Of a stretch of 64,000 nucleotides of DNA, positions 48,493 through 57,884 are shown in pieces (positions within the stretch are counted from its first letter, which is position 1; each line of letters starts with the position of its first letter). The notes beneath the pieces are model-generated. The model searched no databases and was not told the origin of the DNA. It saw only the letters and a list, made by a program, of their open reading frames with translations. The translations under genes and the position numbers were made by a program. Source of the DNA: Denitromonas iodatirespirans (lineage in GTDB: Bacteria > Pseudomonadota > Gammaproteobacteria > Burkholderiales > Rhodocyclaceae); assembly GCF_018524365.1 (NCBI RefSeq), contig NZ_JAEKFT010000016.1, forward strand, positions 49,416 to 113,415. Direction: 5' to 3'.

Positions 48493-48506
48493 TTCGGTGA
48501 CACATC

Positions 48507-49421
48507 ATGAAACTACGCGTTCTCGGCGCCGGCGCCGGCGGTGGCTTTCCGCAGTGGAACTGCAACTGCCCCAACTGCGCGGGCCTGCGCAACGGCACGA
48601 TCCGCGCCACGGCGCGCACCCAGTCGTCGATCATCGTCAGCGGCGATGAGGAGCACTGGGCGCTGTTCAACGCCTCGCCCGACATCCTCACGCAGATCCA
48701 GCGCTGCCCGGTGCTGCAGCCGGGCCGGGCGCTGCGCGACACCGGCATTGCCGCCATCGTGCTGATCGACGCGCAGATCGACCACACCACCGGCCTCTAC
48801 ATGCTGCGCGAACACCGCCAGCCGCATGCGCTGTGGTGCACCCGCCCGGTGCGTGACGACCTGAGCACCGGCAACCCGCTGTTTCGCGTGCTCGAACACT
48901 ATTGCGGCATCGACTGGCACGAAATCGCCCTCGGGCAGGACTTCGCCATCGACGCCATCGCCGGCCTGCGCTTCACCGCGCTGCCGCTCACCAGCAACGC
49001 GCCGCCGTATTCGCCGCGGCGTGACCGGCCCGAGCCGGGCGACAACATCGGCGTGACCATCACCGACACCCGCAGCGGCCGCCGGCTGTTCTACGCGCCC
49101 GGCCTGGGGCAGATGGAAGACGCGGTGTGGGCGGCCATGCAGGCGGCCGACGTGGTGCTGGTGGACGGCACGCTGTGGACCGACGACGAGATGATCCGCC
49201 TCGGCGCCTCGGCCAAGACCTCGCGCGCCATGGGCCACATGCCGCAGTCCGGGCCCGACGGCATGATCGAATGGCTCGACCGCCTGCCGGCGAGCACCCG
49301 CAAGATCCTCATCCACATCAACAACACCAACCCCATCCTCAACGAAGACAGCGCCGAGCGCGCCGAGCTGGCGCGCCATGGCATCGAAGTGGCCTTCGAC
49401 GGGATGGAGATCGCGCTGTAA
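48507..49421 (+). CDS. pqqB: PQQ biosynthesis protein PqqB
   Basis: The 304-residue protein has a metallo-beta-lactamase fold, begins [20 protein letters not shown], and contains [36 protein letters not shown] and [15 protein letters not shown], all typical of PqqB. It acts in the oxidation/hydroxylation of the PQQ intermediate before PqqC. It repeats the GACACATCATGAAA leader seen at pqqA. Confidence 0.96.
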   Translation: MKLRVLGAGAGGGFPQWNCNCPNCAGLRNGTIRATARTQSSIIVSGDEEHWALFNASPDILTQIQRCPVLQPGRALRDTGIAAIVLIDAQIDHTTGLYMLREHRQPHALWCTRPVRDDLSTGNPLFRVLEHYCGIDWHEIALGQDFAIDAIAGLRFTALPLTSNAPPYSPRRDRPEPGDNIGVTITDTRSGRRLFYAPGLGQMEDAVWAAMQAADVVLVDGTLWTDDEMIRLGASAKTSRAMGHMPQSGPDGMIEWLDRLPASTRKILIHINNTNPILNEDSAERAELARHGIEVAFDGMEIAL

Positions 49422-49439
49422 GGCGCCCGAGGAGTCCGC

Positions 49440-50213
49440 ATGAAGCACGACGACATCCCCACCCCGCACCTGGCCGCCATTGCCGGCGAGGCGCCGTGGA
49501 GCACTGACGAGTTCGAAGCCCGGCTGCGCGAGAAGGGCACCAGCTACCACATTTACCACCCCTTCCACGTGATGATGGCCGAGGGCAAGCTGACCCAGGC
49601 GCAGCTGCAGCGCTGGGTGGCCAACCGCTATCTGTACCAGGTGGCGATCCCGGTGAAGGACGCCAACATCCTCGCCAACTGCCCCGACCGCGACATCCGC
49701 CGCGAGTGGATCCAGCGCATTCTCGACCATGACGGCTACGCCATCGGCGGCGTGCAGGACGACGGCGGTATCGAGGCGTGGATCCGGCTCGGCGAGGCGG
49801 TCGGCCTGAGCCGCGACGATGTGGTCTCCGAGCGGCTGGTGTCGCCGGCGGCGCGCTTCGCGGTGGACGCCTATGTCACCTTCGCCCGCCAGCGCCCCTG
49901 GCAGGACGCCGTGGCCTCCAGCCTCACCGAGCTGTTCGCCCCGCACATCCACCAGCAGCGCCTCGACACCTGGCCCGACAAGTATCCGTGGATCGAAACC
50001 GGCGGCCTGCAGTACTTCCGCAACCGCCTCACCCAGGCGCGGCGCGACGTGGCCCACGGCCTGCGCTTCACGCTCGACTACTTCGGCCAGAACCGCGCCC
50101 TGCAGCAGCGTGCGCTCGACATCCTGCAGTTCAAGCTCGACGTGTTGTGGTCGCTGGCCGATGCGATCATGCTGCAGGCGTGCGAGATCGAGATTCGCGG
50201 ACCGAAAGCATGA
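49440..50213 (+). CDS. pqqC: Pyrroloquinoline-quinone synthase PqqC
   Basis: The 257-residue haem-oxygenase-like helical protein performs the last ring closure and oxidation to PQQ. Typical stretches are [54 protein letters not shown] and [20 protein letters not shown]. Its stop overlaps pqqD (ATGA at 50210). Confidence 0.96.
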   Translation: MKHDDIPTPHLAAIAGEAPWSTDEFEARLREKGTSYHIYHPFHVMMAEGKLTQAQLQRWVANRYLYQVAIPVKDANILANCPDRDIRREWIQRILDHDGYAIGGVQDDGGIEAWIRLGEAVGLSRDDVVSERLVSPAARFAVDAYVTFARQRPWQDAVASSLTELFAPHIHQQRLDTWPDKYPWIETGGLQYFRNRLTQARRDVAHGLRFTLDYFGQNRALQQRALDILQFKLDVLWSLADAIMLQACEIEIRGPKA

Positions 50214-50479
50214 ACACCGACGCCGACCACCCCCGCCTGTCCGCCCACTTCCGCATGCAATGGGAAGAGGCGCAGCAGGCCTGGGTGCTGCTCTACCCGG
50301 AGGGGATGGTCAAGCTCAACGCCAGCGCGGCGGAGATTTTGAAGCGCTGTGACGGCAGCCGCGACGTGCCGGCGCTGGTCGCCGAGCTGGAGCGCACCTT
50401 CGAGGCGACCGGGCTGGAGGCCGAGGTGCGCGCCTTTCTCGACATGGCGCGGCAACAGCGGTGGGTGGCGGACACATGA
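50210..50479 (+). CDS. pqqD: PQQ biosynthesis chaperone PqqD
   Basis: The 89-residue protein binds the PqqA peptide and presents it to Pqq[21 protein letters not shown] and the following [15 protein letters not shown] are characteristic of PqqD. It overlaps pqqC by four bases. It is separated from pqqE by a REP pair. Confidence 0.94.
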   Translation: MNTDADHPRLSAHFRMQWEEAQQAWVLLYPEGMVKLNASAAEILKRCDGSRDVPALVAELERTFEATGLEAEVRAFLDMARQQRWVADT

Positions 50480-50485
50480 ACACCC

Positions 50486-50574
50486 GTAGGGCGGAAGAGC
50501 GAAGCGTCATCCGCCAATCCGTCTCAACGTCGAAGCGGCGGATGATGCCGCGTTGCGGCGCTTCCGCCCTACGG
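50486..50574. repeat. Paired REP element inserted between pqqD and pqqE
   Basis: GTAGGGCGGAAGAGCGAAGC at 50486 and the inverse arm GCGGCGCTTCCGCCCTAC ending near 50573, with a short spacer. It lies inside the pqq operon, directly after the pqqD stop and just before the pqqE ribosome site. Confidence 0.85.
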
Positions 50575-50588
50575 CAAAGGACGACACC

Positions 50589-51716
50589 ATGACCGCCACC
50601 GACCGCCCCGGCCCGCCGCTATGGTTGCTCGCCGAGCTCACCTACCGCTGCCCGCTGCACTGCGCCTTCTGCTACAACCCGGTCGATTTCGCCCGTACCC
50701 GGGCCGAGGATGAACTCGACACCGAAGGCTGGCTGCGCGTGCTGAACGAAGCGCGTGCGCTGGGCAGCGTGCAATGCGGTTTTTCGGGCGGCGAGCCGCT
50801 GGTGCGCGACGACCTCGAAATCCTCGTCGCCGAAGCCCACCGGCTCGGCTACTACACCAACCTGCTCACCTCCGGCGTGGGCCTCACCGAGGACCGTGCC
50901 GAGGCGCTCAAGGCGGCCGGGCTGGACCACATCCAGCTCTCCTTCCAGGACACCACGAAGGAACTCAACGACTTCCTCTCGCACACCCGCACCTTCGACC
51001 TCAAGCAACAGGTGGCCGGGCGCATCAAGCGCAATGGCTGGCCGATGGTGATGAACTGCGTGATCCACCGCCTCAACATCGACCACATCGGCCAGATCAT
51101 CGACATGGCGGTCGAACTGGGCGCCGAGTACCTGGAACTGGCCAACAGCCAGTACTACGCCTGGGCCAAGCTCAACCGCGACCAACTCCTGCCCTCGCGA
51201 GAACAGCTCGAGCGCGCCGAGCGCATCACCAACGAATACCGCGCCAAACTCGGCGACAAGATCCGCATCTTCTTCGTGGTGCCCGACTACTACGAAAACC
51301 GCCCCAAGAAGTGCATGAACGGCTGGGGCAATGTCTTCCTCACCGTCACCCCCGACGGCACCGCGCTGCCCTGCCACACCGCGAAAATGCTGCCCGGCCT
51401 GAGCTTTCCCAACGTGCGCGAGATGGGCGTGGGCGAGATCTGGTACGACTCCGAAGGCTTCAACCGCTACCGCGGCGACGGCTGGATGAGCGATACCTGC
51501 AAGGCCTGCCCCGAGAAGGAAAAAGACCTCGGCGGCTGCCGCTGCCAGGCCTTCATGCTGGCTGGCGATCCCGCCGCCACCGACCCGGTGTGCGACAAGT
51601 CCCCGCAGCATCAGGTGGTGCTCGACGCCGTGGCGCGCGCCCAACTGCCCGGCGCCGGCACCGCCGCGCCGCTGCTCTTCCGCGACCCCAAAGCCTCACG
51701 CCGGCTGGCGCCGTAG
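50589..51716 (+). CDS. pqqE: PqqA peptide cyclase PqqE (radical SAM)
   Basis: The 375-residue enzyme cross-links Glu and Tyr of PqqA. The radical-SAM motif is C21-x3-C25-x2-C28 (CPLHCAFCYN), and the C-terminal SPASM cysteines are present (LPCHTAKMLP, DTCKACPEKEKDLGGCRCQA). The ATG at 50589 has AAAGGAC before it; an in-frame start at 50553 would lie inside a REP. The TAG stop is in the foot of the next REP. Confidence 0.96.
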   Translation: MTATDRPGPPLWLLAELTYRCPLHCAFCYNPVDFARTRAEDELDTEGWLRVLNEARALGSVQCGFSGGEPLVRDDLEILVAEAHRLGYYTNLLTSGVGLTEDRAEALKAAGLDHIQLSFQDTTKELNDFLSHTRTFDLKQQVAGRIKRNGWPMVMNCVIHRLNIDHIGQIIDMAVELGAEYLELANSQYYAWAKLNRDQLLPSREQLERAERITNEYRAKLGDKIRIFFVVPDYYENRPKKCMNGWGNVFLTVTPDGTALPCHTAKMLPGLSFPNVREMGVGEIWYDSEGFNRYRGDGWMSDTCKACPEKEKDLGGCRCQAFMLAGDPAATDPVCDKSPQHQVVLDAVARAQLPGAGTAAPLLFRDPKASRRLAP

Positions 51717-51800
51717 GGCGGAAAAGCGAAGCGCCTTCCGCCGAATGTGAAGGCTCAACCGTCGATGTGGCGGAAGGCGCTTCGCTTTTCCGCCCTACGG
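51713..51800. repeat. Paired REP between pqqE and the YceI gene
   Basis: GTAGGGCGGAAAAGCGAAGC (51713) and its inverse arm GCTTCGCTTTTCCGCCCTAC (to 51799) form a near-perfect dyad. The convergent pqqE and yceI-like genes both end with the TAG of the two feet. Confidence 0.9.
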
Positions 51801-52490
51801 CTGGCGTGTCGCCACGATCCGCATGCGCACCGTCACCGCATCGGCCACCTGCAAGGCGCCGCCGAGCACCGACATCGGGGTGATGCCGAAATCGGTCTGG
51901 CGGATGTCGAAATCCGCCGTGGCGGTGAACGAGTCGCCATCCCGCGCCACCGTCACCGGCATGTCCACATCGCGCGCCACGCCGCGCAGCGTCAGGCGCA
52001 CCGTCACTGTCGGCGTGGGCAGGGCGCCGCGCACGGCCACCGCGTCGATCCTCACCTCGGGGTGATGCTCGGCATCGAGCACGCGCTCGCCCAGCATGTT
52101 GCGCCGGGTGCCGGCCACCGCCTCGGCCGAGGGTTGCACCGCGAAGTCCTCGCCCTCATCACGCCGCGCCTCGGGCGGGTCGACCTCGAAGGCCGCCACC
52201 GGCAGGCGCAGTGAAAACTGCGTGCGGGTGAGATCCGGCGCCAGCGCGATCTCGCCCTCGATCTGCCGTGCCACGATCACATGGTTATGCCCCAGCGTCG
52301 CCAGCCGCCCGGCGCGGTAGACCACGAAGCGCACAGCGGAGCGTTCGCCCGCCACCCGGTAGTGCGCCGCTTCCGGTGTGGCGACCGCCAGCGGTGCCAC
52401 GGGCGCGCGGGTGTCGGCGGGCAGGGGCGGGGCGGGCGTGGTGCAGGCGGCCAGCCACAGCGGGAGCAGGAAGATCAACAGCAGTCGCAT
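51795..52490 (-). CDS. YceI-family lipoprotein
   Basis: The 231-residue protein has a lipoprotein signal (MRLLLIFLLPLWLAACTTP, Cys16) and a YceI lipocalin-like domain (AVRFVVYRAGRLATLGHNHV, FSLRLPVAAFEVDPPEAR, FTATADFDIRQTDFGITPMS). YceI proteins bind isoprenoid or other hydrophobic molecules in the periplasm. The ATG at 52490 directly precedes the lipoprotein signal, so longer frames are rejected. It is divergent from the antiporter gene. Confidence 0.87.
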   Translation of the reverse strand: MRLLLIFLLPLWLAACTTPAPPLPADTRAPVAPLAVATPEAAHYRVAGERSAVRFVVYRAGRLATLGHNHVIVARQIEGEIALAPDLTRTQFSLRLPVAAFEVDPPEARRDEGEDFAVQPSAEAVAGTRRNMLGERVLDAEHHPEVRIDAVAVRGALPTPTVTVRLTLRGVARDVDMPVTVARDGDSFTATADFDIRQTDFGITPMSVLGGALQVADAVTVRMRIVATRQP

Positions 52491-52596
52491 CGTGGGGTTT
52501 CCGGTTGCCGTCGCCGGTTGGCGTCGGCCATGCATGTCGGTGACGCGTGGGTTCACATAGGATGATGAACCCATGATCTGGATTTGATAAGACGTC

Positions 52597-53838
52597 ATGA
52601 CTTCGATGACCAACGCCAACTGGTTCCTGCTGGTGGGCGCCCTGCTGCTGACGATGGGCCTGGGCGCGACAGTGCTGCGCCGCCTCCCCGCCACCTCGGC
52701 ACTTCTCTACCTCGCGGTCGGCCTGGTGGCCGGCCCGTCCGTGCTGGCGCTGTTCCATTTCAACCCCCTCAAGCAGTCCGCGCTGTTCGAGCTTCTCACC
52801 GAAGCCGCCGCGCTGGTCTCGCTGTTTGCCGCCGGCGTGAAAATGCCGGTGCCCTTCTCCTTTGCCCGCTGGCGCACGCCGATGCTGCTGGCCTTTGTGT
52901 CGATGACCGTCACGGTCGCGCTGGTGGCCGGCTTCGGCGTGACGGCGTTGGGCTTGCCCTTGGGCGCAGCGATCCTGCTCGGCGCCATCGTGGCGCCGAC
53001 CGACCCGGTGCTGGCCACCGACGTGCAGGTGCGCCACCCCGGCGACCGCGACCGCCTGCGCTTCACGCTCACCTGCGAAGCGGGCATGAACGACGGTAGC
53101 GCCTTTCCCTTCGCGATGCTCGGGCTGGGCCTGCTCGGCTTGCACGAGCTGGGCGACGCTGGGGTGCGCTGGGTGCTGGTCGACGTGCTGTGGGCGACCG
53201 GCGCGGGGGTGGCCATCGGCGTGGCCGGCGGCACGACGCTGGCGCTGGCGGTCGACCGCTTCCGCCGCGCGCGGCCGGATGTCGAGCTGCTCGGCGATTT
53301 CCTCGGTCTGGGCCTGATCGGCGCGGTGTATGGCTTGAGCGTGCTGGTGGACGCCTGGGGCTTTCTGGCCGTGTTCTTCTCCGCCGTCGCCCTGCGCCAG
53401 ACCGAGCGCAAGCTGGCCGAGCGGGCGGCCGGCCAGCCCGGCGCGCCGCTGAGCGAAGCATCGCTGATCTTCAAGGAGCACCTCGAACGGCTCTCCGAGC
53501 TGGTGCTCATCCTGCTCATCGGCGGCATGTTGTTCGTCGAGTCCTGGAGCTGGCGGGCGGTGGGCTTCACCGCCTTCCTGTTCCTGGTGGCGCGGCCGCT
53601 CAGCGTGTGGATCGGGCTGGCGGGCACGCGCACGCCATGGTCGTTGCGGCGCATGGCGGCGTGGTTCGGGGTGCGCGGCATCGGCTCGCTCTACTACCTG
53701 ATGTTCGCCATCCAGCAAGGGCTGCCGGAGGCGCTCGCGCTCGAACTGATCCACCTCACGCTGGTGGTGGTGACGCTGTCGATCATCCTCCACGGCATCA
53801 GCGTCAAGCCGATGATGGGCCGCTACGACGCCGCGTGA
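52597..53838 (+). CDS. Na+/H+ antiporter, CPA1 family
   Basis: The 413-residue protein has about 12 helices, with the ion-binding sequence GAIVAPTDPVLATDVQVRHP and EAGMNDGSAFPFAMLGLGLL, the paired Asp signatures of CPA1 exchangers. It exchanges cytosolic Na+ (or K+) for protons. The AWFGVRGIGSLYYLMFAIQQ near the end is also typical. It seems to be transcribed alone or with the following gene. Confidence 0.9.
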   Translation: MTSMTNANWFLLVGALLLTMGLGATVLRRLPATSALLYLAVGLVAGPSVLALFHFNPLKQSALFELLTEAAALVSLFAAGVKMPVPFSFARWRTPMLLAFVSMTVTVALVAGFGVTALGLPLGAAILLGAIVAPTDPVLATDVQVRHPGDRDRLRFTLTCEAGMNDGSAFPFAMLGLGLLGLHELGDAGVRWVLVDVLWATGAGVAIGVAGGTTLALAVDRFRRARPDVELLGDFLGLGLIGAVYGLSVLVDAWGFLAVFFSAVALRQTERKLAERAAGQPGAPLSEASLIFKEHLERLSELVLILLIGGMLFVESWSWRAVGFTAFLFLVARPLSVWIGLAGTRTPWSLRRMAAWFGVRGIGSLYYLMFAIQQGLPEALALELIHLTLVVVTLSIILHGISVKPMMGRYDAA

Positions 53839-53881
53839 TGCCGGCATTGCCCGCGGCGCCAATGCCCCGGACAATGCCGGC

Positions 53882-54490
53882 ATGGACACCTACCTGCTAC
53901 TCATCGTCATTGCACTGGGCGCCTTCGCCCTCAAGACCCAGGACCAGCGCCGGCGCATCGCCCTGCTCGGCAGCCACCTGCAGAACTACCAGATCGAGCA
54001 CCTGATGGAGAGCCTGTCGGACGGCTACCTGCGCGCGCTCGATGCGGACGACCCGGTCCGCCGCGAACAGGTGTGGGGGCTGATGGCGGCCAAGGAAGTC
54101 GACCTCAACGCCCAGTTCCAGCGCCTGGCCGCCGACATCGGCCGCGTCGAGCCCGCCGCCGCGCGCGTGAGCACCTTTCCGCTGGCCATTCCCTTTGCCG
54201 ATCGGCTGTTCCCCGCCGCCAGCTTCCCCCTGCGCGAGGCCTTCGCCATCCACGCCCGCGGCATCGACCGCGCCATCCAGAACGCCGACGGGCTCGACCC
54301 CAAGGCCAAGGCCTTCCGCCTGAGCGCCGAAATGTTCCTGATGCAGCATACCTGCCACTGGTTCTGCCGCAGCAAGGCCGTCGCCTCCGCCCGCCTGCTG
54401 GCTCGCCACAAAACCACCTACGAGCAGGTGCTGGCGGCCGTCTCCCCCGACACGCGCCGCGCCTACCTGGCCCTGATCGGCAAGGCGTAG
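53882..54490 (+). CDS. Hypothetical protein with N-terminal membrane anchor
   Basis: The 202-residue protein has one N-terminal helix (YLLLIVIALGAFALK), a basic stretch (QDQRRR) and then a helical, charged domain (LMESLSDGYLRALDADDPVR, HTCHWFCRSKAVASARLLAR). I recognise no family. It starts 43 bases after the antiporter stop and may be co-transcribed. Its stop is TAG, close to a REP. Confidence 0.65.
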   Translation: MDTYLLLIVIALGAFALKTQDQRRRIALLGSHLQNYQIEHLMESLSDGYLRALDADDPVRREQVWGLMAAKEVDLNAQFQRLAADIGRVEPAAARVSTFPLAIPFADRLFPAASFPLREAFAIHARGIDRAIQNADGLDPKAKAFRLSAEMFLMQHTCHWFCRSKAVASARLLARHKTTYEQVLAAVSPDTRRAYLALIGKA

Positions 54491-54499
54491 GCACGCGTC

Positions 54500-54690
54500 G
54501 CCCGGATGCAGCGCCGCGGAATCCGGGCTACAACACCATCGCCCCACCGGATACACCGGCACCGATACCCACAGAGCGCGTAGCCTGGATAGAGCGAAGC
54601 GAAATCCGGGAGCAGTGATTGATCCCGCAAGAGGCTGCAATCAGCGCGTGATGACCGACCCCGGGTTTCGCTTCGCTCTACCCGGGCTAC
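54500..54690. repeat. REP cluster of the CCCGGAT type
   Basis: A unit ending AATCCGGGCTAC (54500-54531) is followed by a paired element from GTAGCCTGGATAGAGCGAAG (54580) to TTCGCTCTACCCGGGCTAC (to 54690). These have the same GTAG foot but a different stem from the GGCGGA units. The last foot gives the stop of the DASS gene. Confidence 0.8.
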
Positions 54691-56021
54691 ACCATTGACA
54701 GCACCAGCGCGCCCACCGCCACGAGCACCGGATAGACCAGCACCGACACCCACAGCCCGGCGCGGATCATCTGGCGTTGCGGCACCAGGCCGCTGCCGAA
54801 AACGATGGCGTTGGGCGGGGTGGCCACCGGCAACAGGAAGGCGCAGGAGGTGCCCACCGCCACCAGCACCGCCACCGGCGTGGCGTCGATCTGCGGCGCC
54901 AGACCGATGAACAGCGGCACCAGCAGCGCGGCGCTGGCGGTGTTGCTGGTCAGCTCGGTGATGAGCAGGGCGAAGAGGATCATCAGGCCGAGGCAGGCGA
55001 AGGCGGGCAGGGTGGCCAGCGGGTCGCCCAGCTGCGCCGCCAGCCAGGCCGCCGCGCCGCTCTCCGACAGCGCGCGGCTGAGCGTGAGGCCGCCGCCGAA
55101 CAAGAGCAGAACGCCCCATTCGGTGCCGCGCTCGACCGCTTTCCATTCGGTGAGGCGCAGCGCATGCAGCATCACCAGTGCCAGCACCGCCACCGCGGCA
55201 TCGTAGCCGCGGCCCATGGCCAGCCAGGCGTTGATCGGCGTGCCGAACACCCACAGCAGCACCGTGGTGCCGAACACGGCCAGCATGCGCTTTTGCGGCG
55301 CGCGCCAGGTGGCCTGCTCTGGCGGCAGCTCGACCTCGACCGACAGATCGGGCTTGAGCGCGACGCGTAGCGCGATCTCCATCAGCGGCATCAGCACCAG
55401 CACCAGCGGCAGCCCCCACACTAGCCAGCCGGCAAAGCCCAGGCCCACCTGGGCCGCGGCAATGGCGTTGGGCGGGCTGCCCACCAGGGTGCCGATGCCG
55501 CCGATGTTGGCCGAAAACGCCACACCGAGCAGCACGTAGAGATAGGCCGGGCGGTGGCGTTCGATGGGCAGCGCGGCGAGCAGGCCGAGCGCCAGCGGCA
55601 GCATCATGGCTGCGGTGGCGGTGTTGCTGATCCACATCGACAAAAAGGCGGTGAGTCCGAACAGCCAGCGCGCGGCGCGGTCGAGCCGGTGGCCGGCGCG
55701 GCGGATGACCTGCGCCGCCATCCAGCGGTCCAGCCCCTGCTGCTGCAGGCCGGCGGCCAGCGCGAAGCCGCCGAGGAAGAGAAAGATCACCGGGTCGGCG
55801 AACTGCGCCAGCGCGGCATGAAAGGGCAGCACCCCGCTCACCGCCGCCAGCAGCGGCACCAGCACGGCAGTGACGCTCACATGCAGCGCCTCGGTCATCC
55901 ACAGCCAGGCGATCGTCGCCACCAGCGCCAGCCCGCCGCCGGTGGGGCCGAGCGTGGGGGTGAGGGCGAGATTCAGGCCGAAAAACAGGCCGACCGCGAT
56001 GCCGAGGTTGAAGGTCCGCAT
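54687..56021 (-). CDS. DASS-family (SLC13) sodium:dicarboxylate/sulfate transporter
   Basis: The 444-residue protein has about 11 helices and the twin SNT-type motifs of DASS carriers (SMWISNTATAAMMLPLALGL and TELTSNTASAALLVPLFIGL), plus GIGTLVGSPPNAIA and VATPPNAIVFGSG. It imports dicarboxylates or similar anions with Na+. It is convergent with the unknown 53.9-kb gene. The stop TAG is REP-derived. Confidence 0.9.
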   Translation of the reverse strand: MRTFNLGIAVGLFFGLNLALTPTLGPTGGGLALVATIAWLWMTEALHVSVTAVLVPLLAAVSGVLPFHAALAQFADPVIFLFLGGFALAAGLQQQGLDRWMAAQVIRRAGHRLDRAARWLFGLTAFLSMWISNTATAAMMLPLALGLLAALPIERHRPAYLYVLLGVAFSANIGGIGTLVGSPPNAIAAAQVGLGFAGWLVWGLPLVLVLMPLMEIALRVALKPDLSVEVELPPEQATWRAPQKRMLAVFGTTVLLWVFGTPINAWLAMGRGYDAAVAVLALVMLHALRLTEWKAVERGTEWGVLLLFGGGLTLSRALSESGAAAWLAAQLGDPLATLPAFACLGLMILFALLITELTSNTASAALLVPLFIGLAPQIDATPVAVLVAVGTSCAFLLPVATPPNAIVFGSGLVPQRQMIRAGLWVSVLVYPVLVAVGALVLSMV

Positions 56022-56199
56022 GAGAGAGATCCGGGGGCGTCGAAGCGAGATGTCCGCGACCAGTCTACGCGACGAAAGTTGGCTTCAGATCAATAGAGCG
56101 AATTTTCAGGAGCGCACAATATAAGAGAGAGGTGATGGAGATGCCGCCGGTGCCGGAAGATGGTGGCGGCGCGCATCTTGCAATCTCAGGAGATCGCTC

Positions 56200-57243
56200 A
56201 TGCACACGCAGACCCGACCCCAGCCCCGACTGCTGAACTGGACGCTGGCCGTGATGCTGGCCAGCGCCCTGTGGGTGCTGGCCTACAGCCAGTTGACCGC
56301 CTTCGCCGACGCGCTGCTGGCCCTGCTCGGCCTCACGCGCCAGACGCGGCTGGGCGAGGCGGTGCATTTCTTCCTCTACGACACGCCCAAGGTCTTGCTG
56401 CTGCTCACCGGCATCGTCTTCGTGATGGGCATCGTGCAGACCTTCTTTGCGCCTGAGCGCACGCGCGCCTTGCTGGCCGGCAAGCGGGTCGGTGTCGGGA
56501 ATGTGCTGGCGGCCACGTTGGGCATCGTCACGCCCTTCTGCTCCTGCTCGGCGGTGCCGCTGTTCATCGGCTTCGTGTCGGCGGGCGTGCCGCTCGGGGT
56601 GACCTTCTCCTTCCTGATCTCGGCGCCGATGGTCAATGAAATCGCGCTGGTGCTGCTGTTCGGCATGTTCGGCTGGCAGGTGGCGGCGCTCTACCTTGGG
56701 CTCGGTTTGGCGGTGGCGATCTTCGCCGGGCTGGTGATCGGCCAGCTGGGCATGGAACGCCATCTCGAAGACTGGGTGCAGAAGCTGCAGAACGGCCAGA
56801 CGGCGAGCTTCAGCGGCGAGTCGATGGGCTGGGTGGCGCGCTTCGAGGCCGGGCGCGACCATGTGCGCAGCATCGTCGGCAAGGTGTGGCCCTACATCCT
56901 CGCCGGCATCGCGCTCGGTGCCGGCATCCACGGCTATGTGCCGGAAGACTTCATGGCCTCGTTCATGGGGCGCGACGCCTGGTGGGCGGTGCCGGCCGCG
57001 GTGATTCTCGGTGTGCCGATGTACACCAACGCCGCCGGCATCATCCCCATCGTCGAGGCGCTGATCGGCAAGGGCGCGGCGCTGGGTACCGTGCTGGCCT
57101 TCATGATGAGCGTGATCGCGCTGTCGGCGCCGGAGATGATCATCCTGCGCAAGGCGCTCAAGCCGCGCCTGATCGCCACCTTTGCCGGCGTGGTGGCCAC
57201 CGGCATTTTGCTCGTCGGCTATGTTTTCAACTGGGTCTTGTGA
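56200..57243 (+). CDS. Permease of the DUF318/ArsP-like family (CSC motif)
   Basis: The 347-residue membrane protein has the CSC motif (GIVTPFCSCSAVPLFIGFVS) and the paired second half (PMYTNAAGIIPIVEALIGKG). Characterised relatives export organoarsenicals. It forms a two-gene operon with a thioredoxin-like protein, a common pair. AGGAG is before the ATG at 56200. It is a longer paralogue of the 26.9-kb permease. Confidence 0.88.
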   Translation: MHTQTRPQPRLLNWTLAVMLASALWVLAYSQLTAFADALLALLGLTRQTRLGEAVHFFLYDTPKVLLLLTGIVFVMGIVQTFFAPERTRALLAGKRVGVGNVLAATLGIVTPFCSCSAVPLFIGFVSAGVPLGVTFSFLISAPMVNEIALVLLFGMFGWQVAALYLGLGLAVAIFAGLVIGQLGMERHLEDWVQKLQNGQTASFSGESMGWVARFEAGRDHVRSIVGKVWPYILAGIALGAGIHGYVPEDFMASFMGRDAWWAVPAAVILGVPMYTNAAGIIPIVEALIGKGAALGTVLAFMMSVIALSAPEMIILRKALKPRLIATFAGVVATGILLVGYVFNWVL

Positions 57244-57260
57244 ATGCGAAGGAGTGTGAA

Positions 57261-57491
57261 ATGAAAAACGTCAAAGTGCTCGGCACCGGCTGCGCCAACT
57301 GCAAGAACACGGTCGCCCTGATCGAGGCCGTGGCCAAGGCGCACGGCGTCGATATCACGATGGAAAAAGTCGAGGATCTGCCGGCCATCATGGGCTACGG
57401 CGTGATGTCCACGCCCGGGGTGGTGATCGACGGTCAGGTTGTCCACGCCGGCGGCGTGCCCAGCCGCGACAAGGTCGAGGGGTGGTTCTAG
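57261..57491 (+). CDS. Thioredoxin-fold protein with CxxC, partner of the permease
   Basis: The 76-residue protein MKNVKVLGTGCANCKNTVAL ... ends with MSTPGVVIDGQVVHAGGVPS. The CANC active site (Cys11, Cys14) and the cis-Pro loop (STPGV) define the small 'redox-active disulfide protein 2' type. It starts 17 bases after the permease stop with AAGGAG upstream. Confidence 0.9.
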   Translation: MKNVKVLGTGCANCKNTVALIEAVAKAHGVDITMEKVEDLPAIMGYGVMSTPGVVIDGQVVHAGGVPSRDKVEGWF

Positions 57492-57884
57492 CGGTGGGGG
57501 AATTTGTCCGATGGACGCGTTCTGCCCTGTGGGCGGCACGGCCAAGGCGTGTTGATCCGGCTGGGTGCGCCTTGGCGACCAGAGAAATGCCATGCCGTGG
57601 TTTGAGGAATACAACGCTCGGCCAGACATGTGCCCACAGCCCTGGCCGTGCCGCCGGTCTCGGCCCGATACGCACGAACCGACCAGTGGCAGTGCCTGGG
57701 TGCCCAATACGGGAGAGCACGACAAGGCCTCATGGTGTCGTGTTCTGCCGAAAGTTGTAATGACGCTGACGTTATTCGTCGGCGTGATGATGGCGTCAGC
57801 GCTGATGGCTGCCATTGACCATACCGAAGGCGCGTGAGAACCTTGGCCGAAAAAACAACACCATGAGTCCCCTCGGGAGGCCCT
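57492..57884. other. Leader region upstream of the TonB receptor gene
   Basis: 393 bases with no convincing gene. An inverted repeat, GGCGGCACGGCCA (57532-57544) with TGGCCGTGCCGCC (57643-57655), could form a long-range stem. I looked for a cobalamin riboswitch and did not find its conserved boxes on the plus strand. It presumably holds the receptor promoter. Confidence 0.4.

Noticed and set aside
57492..57884. Cobalamin riboswitch upstream of the TonB receptor gene
   Set aside because: A BtuB-like gene made this likely, but the conserved B12-box and GCCACTG elements are not found in order on the plus strand; GCCACTGG occurs only on the minus strand.
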